Positions 59,284 through 64,000 of a DNA stretch of 64,000 nucleotides are shown one piece after another. The DNA comes from Anoxynatronum sibiricum. GTDB lineage: Bacteria > Bacillota > Clostridia > Peptostreptococcales > Tindalliaceae. Positions within the stretch are counted from its first letter, which is position 1. Each line of letters starts with the position of its first letter. The position numbers were made by a program, and so were the translations under genes. Location: positions 248,001 through 312,000 of the forward strand of contig NZ_JBCITM010000001.1 of the NCBI RefSeq assembly GCF_039414295.1, given 5' to 3'. The notes beneath the pieces were generated by a model, which saw only the letters and a program-made list of their open reading frames with translations, had not been told where the DNA came from and did no database searches.

Positions 59284-62200
59284 ATGCTGCACCTATTAGT
59301 GGGACAACAGGTGGAAGAAAAAGCGCACTGGATGTATCGACAGATTCAGCAGATGGTTGATGACGATGAGATGCATCGCATCATTGTCCCTGAGCAATTT
59401 ACAGTACAGGCAGAGCGGGCCTACTTGGAAATCACCGGGAGTCAGGGCCTGATGAATCCCGAAGTGATCAGTTTTAACCGCCTGGCCTATCGGGTATTTC
59501 AGGAAACTGGAGGGCGCACCCGGGTGGTGATTGATGATCTTGGTAAGCATATGCTGCTGCGAAAATGTCTGATGGATCTGGAACCCCAGCTAACCCTTTA
59601 TCGGGGCCTGGTTCGGGAACGGGGCCTGGTGGATAAAATGGTGGAAAGTCTGACCGAATGCAAGCAATATGAAATTACCCCTGAAATGTTATCAGGCATC
59701 GCAAAAAAAGTGGAGAATCAACCCTTGCTGGCAGATAAACTGCATGACTTGGCCATGGTCTACCATTATTTTGAAGAGGCTCTAATGGGAAAGTATCTTG
59801 ACAGAGAAGACCAGTTTGCAGCGCTGATACAGCAAATGGAATCATCGGAAACTGTAGGCAAGTCACATTTTTGGATTGATGGTTTTTTCAGTTTCACTCC
59901 CCGAATGCTCACAGTGATACAGCAACTGTCCAGAAAAGCCAAAAATGTCTATCTAACGGTATACGGCAATACAGAATGGATTGGGCAAAGTGGAGAACCG
60001 CTGATGCATCAGATCAATGAATTTCTTCAACGTGTAAAACAGGAAATGCCGGTACAGGTGGTGGATGTGGATGTATTGCTGGAAAAAACAGAGAAACTTA
60101 CTGCCCTTACCCATGTCCAAAACACGTTCCAACAGCTGCCGGTGAAGCCTTGGATGGATGAAACCCGGCAGGTGCATTTCTTTGCTGCCACCAGTGATGA
60201 TTCTGAAGTGGATGAAGTGGCGGCTCGTATTCGTCAACTGGTGCAGGAGGAAAACTACCGATATCGAGAAATAGCAGTTCTCTGTGCCGATCTTGATAAT
60301 CGCCAGGGAAGTATCAAGCGAGGTTTTGAACTTCAGGAAATCCCCTTTTTCCTGGATGTAAGGCGCAAACAACTGGAACATCCCCTTATTCGGCTGATTC
60401 CAGCAGCATTGGATGTGATTTCCAAAGGATATACCCTGCAAAGCGTGTTTACATACATGAAAACCGGCTATGCAGATATTTCCCAGAATGATCTCGAAGC
60501 ACTTGAAAATGCAGCGCTGGCTCAGGGACTTCGGGGCAGCAGGTGGAAATATCCAGTGGAACGATGGGAAGAAGAACCAGGAGGAGACCGCCTGAACCAA
60601 TTGCGTCAGCAGGTGATAGAACCGCTGATCAATCTGGAAGAAGCATTAAAGAACGGCTCTGATGTCAAAAACATGACCAGAGGAGTTTTTCAGTGGCTGA
60701 AGGTCCTTGACGTACCCCGGCAAATCGAAGCAGAAGCTGCTGAACTGCAGGAAAATCAAGATCCTGAAACAGCAGCCCTCATCACCCAGCTTTGGAATCG
60801 GATGATCCAATTGATGGATCAGTTGGTGGAGCTCATGGGTGAAACAACTATTTCCCTGCGTGAATACCGGCAATTATGGCAGGCAGGCCTTGAAAATATT
60901 GAAATAGGCCTTATTCCCCCTAAAAATGATCAGGTGATGGTGGGAACGCCCGAACGCTCCCGGCAGGCGGGTATACGCGTACTGTTTCTCATGGGTGTCA
61001 ATGATGGCGTATTACCGGCGGTACCCGGAAACACCGGCGTACTCCTGGAAACTGAGAAAGCGGTGTTGCAGCAGCAAGGATGCCCTCTGGGAGTTGAAAG
61101 TGAAGTACGGCAGGCACACGAGATACTGACCATTCATTTGGCTCTGGCCCGGCCCAGCGACTTGCTATGGGTTAGTTATAGCCTGGCAGGTGTTGAAGGC
61201 GAAGCAAAAAGACCCTCTATCCTTGTGGATCGGCTGCGAAAAATGTTTCCAAAGGTTCCGCTAAACAGCAATCTGACGGCGACGGCGGCGTCTGATTTGG
61301 GTCGTTTATGGAGCAGTCGGTACAGCTACCTGGCACTGGCAGGAAAAATGCGGGAGCTGGCAGATGAAAAAGTGGTGCCATCTTTCTGGAAAGATTTGTT
61401 CTACTGGTTTCGCCAGCACCCTGACTGGCAAGCAGCAGCAGATCAACTGGCGGAGGCACTCTTTTATCGAAACCAGCCGCCGGCCCTTAAACAAAACCAG
61501 GCCCAGGCACTTTTTGGAAATGAATACAGGGGAACAGTCAGCCGCCTGGAACTGTTTAATCGATGTCCTTTCGCTCACTTTGTCAGATATGGATTAAAAC
61601 CATCCCCCAGAAAACAGCGGGAAATTCTGGCGCCAGATATGGGAACACTGCTTCACGAAATGATGGACACCTTCGGCAGGCATTTGCAAAAAGCCGGTCT
61701 TGATCCCCGATCACTGGAAGAAAATACTGTCAGACAATTGACAGAAACTATGGCAGACCAGCTGGTGGATGATTTTCAGTACGGTGTTTTCAACAGCAGT
61801 GCCCGGTTCCAATACCAGGGACACCGTTTGAAACGGGTAAGTCGACGGGCGGTTGACACCATGCTCCACCACCTGCGTCAAACAGGCTTTCAACCTTTTG
61901 CCTACGAAATTCGTTTTGGAGGCGTCGAAGGAGACGGTGCCCTGACATCTTTTCAAATATCAACGGGAGATGGCACCCGAATCTCCCTGGAGGGACGTAT
62001 TGACAGGCTTGATCACCTTGTAACAGAGGAAGCCACCTATTATCGGGTCATTGACTACAAATCAGGGAAGCAGACATTTTCATTGACGGAACTGATGTAT
62101 GGACTGCAACTGCAGTTGCTGGTATATCTGATGGCAGCGCTGAAACAGCATGAAGGAACAGAAAATGAACCGTCAAAACCGGCGGGAATGTTCTATTTTT

Positions 62201-62688
62201 ATTTGGATGATCCGCTGGTTAACATGAATGCTGATGACGAAGCGGCTGCCCGGGAAGAAATACGTAAGCAATTGAAAATGAACGGGCTGGTTCTTGAGAA
62301 TCTGGAAATTATTCGGGAAATGGATCACAGCATGGAACAGGATTCTATGTTAATACCCGCGGGCATCACAAAAGCAGGGGAGTTGAAAAAAAGCAGCAGC
62401 ACCATTTCTGAAGACGATTTAGGGATGCTTCAACGGTATGTATGCCGACAGATTGGTGAAACGGCCACAGCCATTCTTCAGGGCGAGATTCAAGCATCAC
62501 CCGCCCGTTTAAAGAACTGGAAAGCCTGCCATTACTGTGAATATCAGAGCATTTGTCAATATGATGAACAATTTGAGGATAACCAGCCTCGCAAATTCAT
62601 GGCAATGAAAGACAGCGAAGCCCTGCAGAAAATGAGGGAGTGCCTGATGCCGGAAAAGGAGGAAACCCATGAATCGGTGGACCAGTGA
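59284..62688 (+). CDS. addB: ATP-dependent helicase/nuclease subunit B (AddB)
   Basis: The 1134-residue protein is the AddB subunit of the AddAB double-strand-break resection enzyme. The C terminus carries a RecB-family nuclease (GRIDRLDH, VIDYKSGKQ, GLQLQLLVYL). The four iron-sulfur cysteines are in FNRCPFAHF and near the end in CHYCEYQSIC. The N-terminal nucleotide site is altered: where relatives have a GxxGxGKT loop, this one reads LLVGQQVEEKAHWM. AGGAGG lies nine bases before ATG 59284, and earlier in-frame ATGs at 59257 and 59278 are poorly spaced. It overlaps addA by 20 bases. Confidence 0.92.
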   Translation: MLHLLVGQQVEEKAHWMYRQIQQMVDDDEMHRIIVPEQFTVQAERAYLEITGSQGLMNPEVISFNRLAYRVFQETGGRTRVVIDDLGKHMLLRKCLMDLEPQLTLYRGLVRERGLVDKMVESLTECKQYEITPEMLSGIAKKVENQPLLADKLHDLAMVYHYFEEALMGKYLDREDQFAALIQQMESSETVGKSHFWIDGFFSFTPRMLTVIQQLSRKAKNVYLTVYGNTEWIGQSGEPLMHQINEFLQRVKQEMPVQVVDVDVLLEKTEKLTALTHVQNTFQQLPVKPWMDETRQVHFFAATSDDSEVDEVAARIRQLVQEENYRYREIAVLCADLDNRQGSIKRGFELQEIPFFLDVRRKQLEHPLIRLIPAALDVISKGYTLQSVFTYMKTGYADISQNDLEALENAALAQGLRGSRWKYPVERWEEEPGGDRLNQLRQQVIEPLINLEEALKNGSDVKNMTRGVFQWLKVLDVPRQIEAEAAELQENQDPETAALITQLWNRMIQLMDQLVELMGETTISLREYRQLWQAGLENIEIGLIPPKNDQVMVGTPERSRQAGIRVLFLMGVNDGVLPAVPGNTGVLLETEKAVLQQQGCPLGVESEVRQAHEILTIHLALARPSDLLWVSYSLAGVEGEAKRPSILVDRLRKMFPKVPLNSNLTATAASDLGRLWSSRYSYLALAGKMRELADEKVVPSFWKDLFYWFRQHPDWQAAADQLAEALFYRNQPPALKQNQAQALFGNEYRGTVSRLELFNRCPFAHFVRYGLKPSPRKQREILAPDMGTLLHEMMDTFGRHLQKAGLDPRSLEENTVRQLTETMADQLVDDFQYGVFNSSARFQYQGHRLKRVSRRAVDTMLHHLRQTGFQPFAYEIRFGGVEGDGALTSFQISTGDGTRISLEGRIDRLDHLVTEEATYYRVIDYKSGKQTFSLTELMYGLQLQLLVYLMAALKQHEGTENEPSKPAGMFYFYLDDPLVNMNADDEAAAREEIRKQLKMNGLVLENLEIIREMDHSMEQDSMLIPAGITKAGELKKSSSTISEDDLGMLQRYVCRQIGETATAILQGEIQASPARLKNWKACHYCEYQSICQYDEQFEDNQPRKFMAMKDSEALQKMRECLMPEKEETHESVDQ

Positions 62689-64000
62689 ACAGAAGGCGGC
62701 CATTGAAACCCGCGGTTCCAACCTGTTGGTTTCAGCGGCGGCCGGATCAGGAAAGACTGCTGTTTTAATTCAGCGGATCATCCAACTGGTTTTGGATGAT
62801 GGTGTGGATATCGACCGGTTACTGGTGGTCACTTTCACCCGGGCGGCAGCGGCAGAAATGCGGGAACGGGCGGCAATGGCTCTCATGAAAAGTCTGGATA
62901 CCCACCCACAGAAAGAAGCTTTTATCCGCAGGCAGCTGGCTCTTGTAAATCAGGCTTTCATCATGACTTTTCATGCCTTTTGCATTCGGGTAATCCAGCA
63001 ACATTATTACCTGATTGATCTTGAACCGGCATTTAGAACGGCTGATCAGTCTGAAACAAATCTATTGCAACAGGAAGCATTGGATGAACTGCTGGAAACA
63101 ACCTATGAGGAAGCAGATCCCCATTTTTTAAAACTGGTGGAAATGTACTGTCATAACCGTAACGACCAGGCACTGGAAACCATGATCTTGAGCTTACATG
63201 CCTTTTCCCGGAGCCAGCCCAAACCGGACGAATGGCTGCAGGATCAGGCGGCAGCCTTTCGGCTTTCTCCTCAGGAACTGGCAGATTCTGCCTGGGTAAC
63301 CCAGTTGACAACTCAGACAATGGTGAAACTCAATGAGGCTGCATCGCTTCTGGAAGAGGCGATTGCCATTGCCAACCGTCCAGATGGGCCCGAACCCTAT
63401 TTAAAGCGATTGCTGCCGGAACTGGCAGATATCAGACGTCTGATTGAGGATGGAAATCATCAGCAGAAAACTCTCTTTCAGGAGATTCACAGCTTGGAGT
63501 TTCAGCGGCTTCCACCCTGCCGGGATGGAGATGATGCCTTGAAAGAGGCGGCCAAATCCCTGCGGGATCAAGTCAAAAAAGAAGTGAAGGATCTTCAGGA
63601 AAAGTGGTATTTTCGCTCCCTGGAAGACTTTTCTCAGGATCATCAGCAGGTGGCGGAAGCCATGGCATATTTGACACGTCTTGTCAGTCGCTTTGATGAA
63701 GGATATCGACATAAAAAAGAAGAACGCCAGGTGCTTGACTTCAACGATCTGGAGCATCGCGCTCTGGATATTTTGGAGATAGACGCTGCCAGTTCATTCT
63801 ACCGCAACCACTTCAAAGCCATATTCATCGATGAGTATCAAGACAGCAACCGGGTTCAGGAAGCCCTCATAGCGCAGATTAAAGGGCCGGACAACTTGTT
63901 TATGGTGGGCGATGTGAAACAAAGTATTTACCGTTTCCGTTTGGCTGAGCCGGAATTATTTATGGATAAATATCGTCAGTTTACACCGGAATCTGGCAGT
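62669..64000 (+). CDS. addA: ATP-dependent helicase/nuclease subunit A (AddA), N-terminal part
   Basis: The gene runs off the window; 444 codons are visible. AAGGAGG precedes the ATG inside the end of addB. The translated start reads MNRWTSEQKAAIETRGSNLL, and Walker A follows as SAAAGSGKTAVL (near residue 28). UvrD-type motif Ia is VVTFTRAAAAEMRER. Later parts include DFNDLEHRALDIL, motif II FIDEYQDSN, and VGDVKQSIYRFRLAEP. These are classic AddA features. AddA supplies 3' to 5' helicase activity and one of the two nucleases of AddAB. Confidence 0.95.
   Translation, partial: MNRWTSEQKAAIETRGSNLLVSAAAGSGKTAVLIQRIIQLVLDDGVDIDRLLVVTFTRAAAAEMRERAAMALMKSLDTHPQKEAFIRRQLALVNQAFIMTFHAFCIRVIQQHYYLIDLEPAFRTADQSETNLLQQEALDELLETTYEEADPHFLKLVEMYCHNRNDQALETMILSLHAFSRSQPKPDEWLQDQAAAFRLSPQELADSAWVTQLTTQTMVKLNEAASLLEEAIAIANRPDGPEPYLKRLLPELADIRRLIEDGNHQQKTLFQEIHSLEFQRLPPCRDGDDALKEAAKSLRDQVKKEVKDLQEKWYFRSLEDFSQDHQQVAEAMAYLTRLVSRFDEGYRHKKEERQVLDFNDLEHRALDILEIDAASSFYRNHFKAIFIDEYQDSNRVQEALIAQIKGPDNLFMVGDVKQSIYRFRLAEPELFMDKYRQFTPESGS

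Noticed and set aside
1..64000. CRISPR arrays, rRNA, tRNA, prophage or integrative element
   Set aside because: No regularly spaced repeats, rRNA or tRNA-like segments, integrase or phage structural genes were recognised on reading both strands.

Overview
The window looks like chromosome of an anaerobic, Gram-positive Clostridia-type Firmicute of moderate GC. Supporting signs are strong AGGAGG ribosome binding sites, sigma-A promoters with 16-18 base spacers, PyrR, T-box, TPP and Moco/Tuco leaders, a lipoteichoic-acid-synthase-like enzyme, a sortase, AddAB in place of RecBCD, rubrerythrin, a PyrK-dependent PyrD, a cyclodeaminase-family protein and a YbaK/PrdX-type deacylase. The species cannot be fixed from the sequence alone. 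No rRNA, tRNA, CRISPR array, prophage or intact insertion sequence was seen; the only mobile-element hint is a short duplicated motif near 18.9 kb.

Layout. 1-7 kb: the tail of a sensor kinase, then a PyrR-attenuated carA-carB-pyrK-pyrD operon. 7-9 kb: an ArsR regulator and a CoA-disulfide-reductase/rhodanese fusion. 9.3-11.8 kb: a cyclodeaminase-family protein, a methyltransferase and an XRE/S24-like protein. 11.8-13.5 kb: a tungstate-type ABC permease and ATPase behind a Moco/Tuco riboswitch, without a binding protein. 13.6-16 kb: a CitA/CitB-type two-component system. 16.2-18.8 kb: a CadC-CadA metal efflux operon. 19-24.2 kb: a diguanylate cyclase, a YlmA-like ATPase, small uncharacterised proteins and a secreted stalk-domain protein. 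24.4-26.3 kb: an LtaS-like enzyme. 26.3-28.6 kb: a TPP-riboswitch operon of a pyrimidine-binding lipoprotein, a methyltransferase and a thiamine-binding protein. 28.7-35 kb: laccase-domain, deacylase, HDOD, secreted, sortase and RecD2 genes. 35-39.6 kb: a MacB-like ABC system with a membrane-anchored extracellular protein, and a TetR regulator. 39.8-43.7 kb: YdcF-like, RarD, phosphatase and ferritin-like genes, plus a minus-strand T-box transcript that encodes only tiny ORFs. 43.8-49.3 kb: a complete ABC importer with a DUF3798 binding protein. 49.4-53 kb: phosphatidylserine decarboxylase, rubrerythrin, YhaM and a DUF47 protein. 53-59 kb: PxpA and a D-glutamate-cyclase-like protein, divergent from a TAXI-TRAP transporter. 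59.2-64 kb: addB and the start of addA.

The most unusual region is 40.66-41.25 kb. A strong promoter, a T-box and an intrinsic terminator precede a hydrophobic 24-codon frame with no standard start. Its stop overlaps the start of a 57-residue protein and it contains that gene's ribosome binding site. The arrangement resembles the rtpLP-rtpA (anti-TRAP) leader of Bacillus, but the protein is unrelated in sequence. Other targets are the incomplete thiamine and tungstate transport operons, the D-glutamate/5-oxoproline gene pair beside a TRAP transporter with a long structured leader, and the DUF3798 transporter of unknown substrate.
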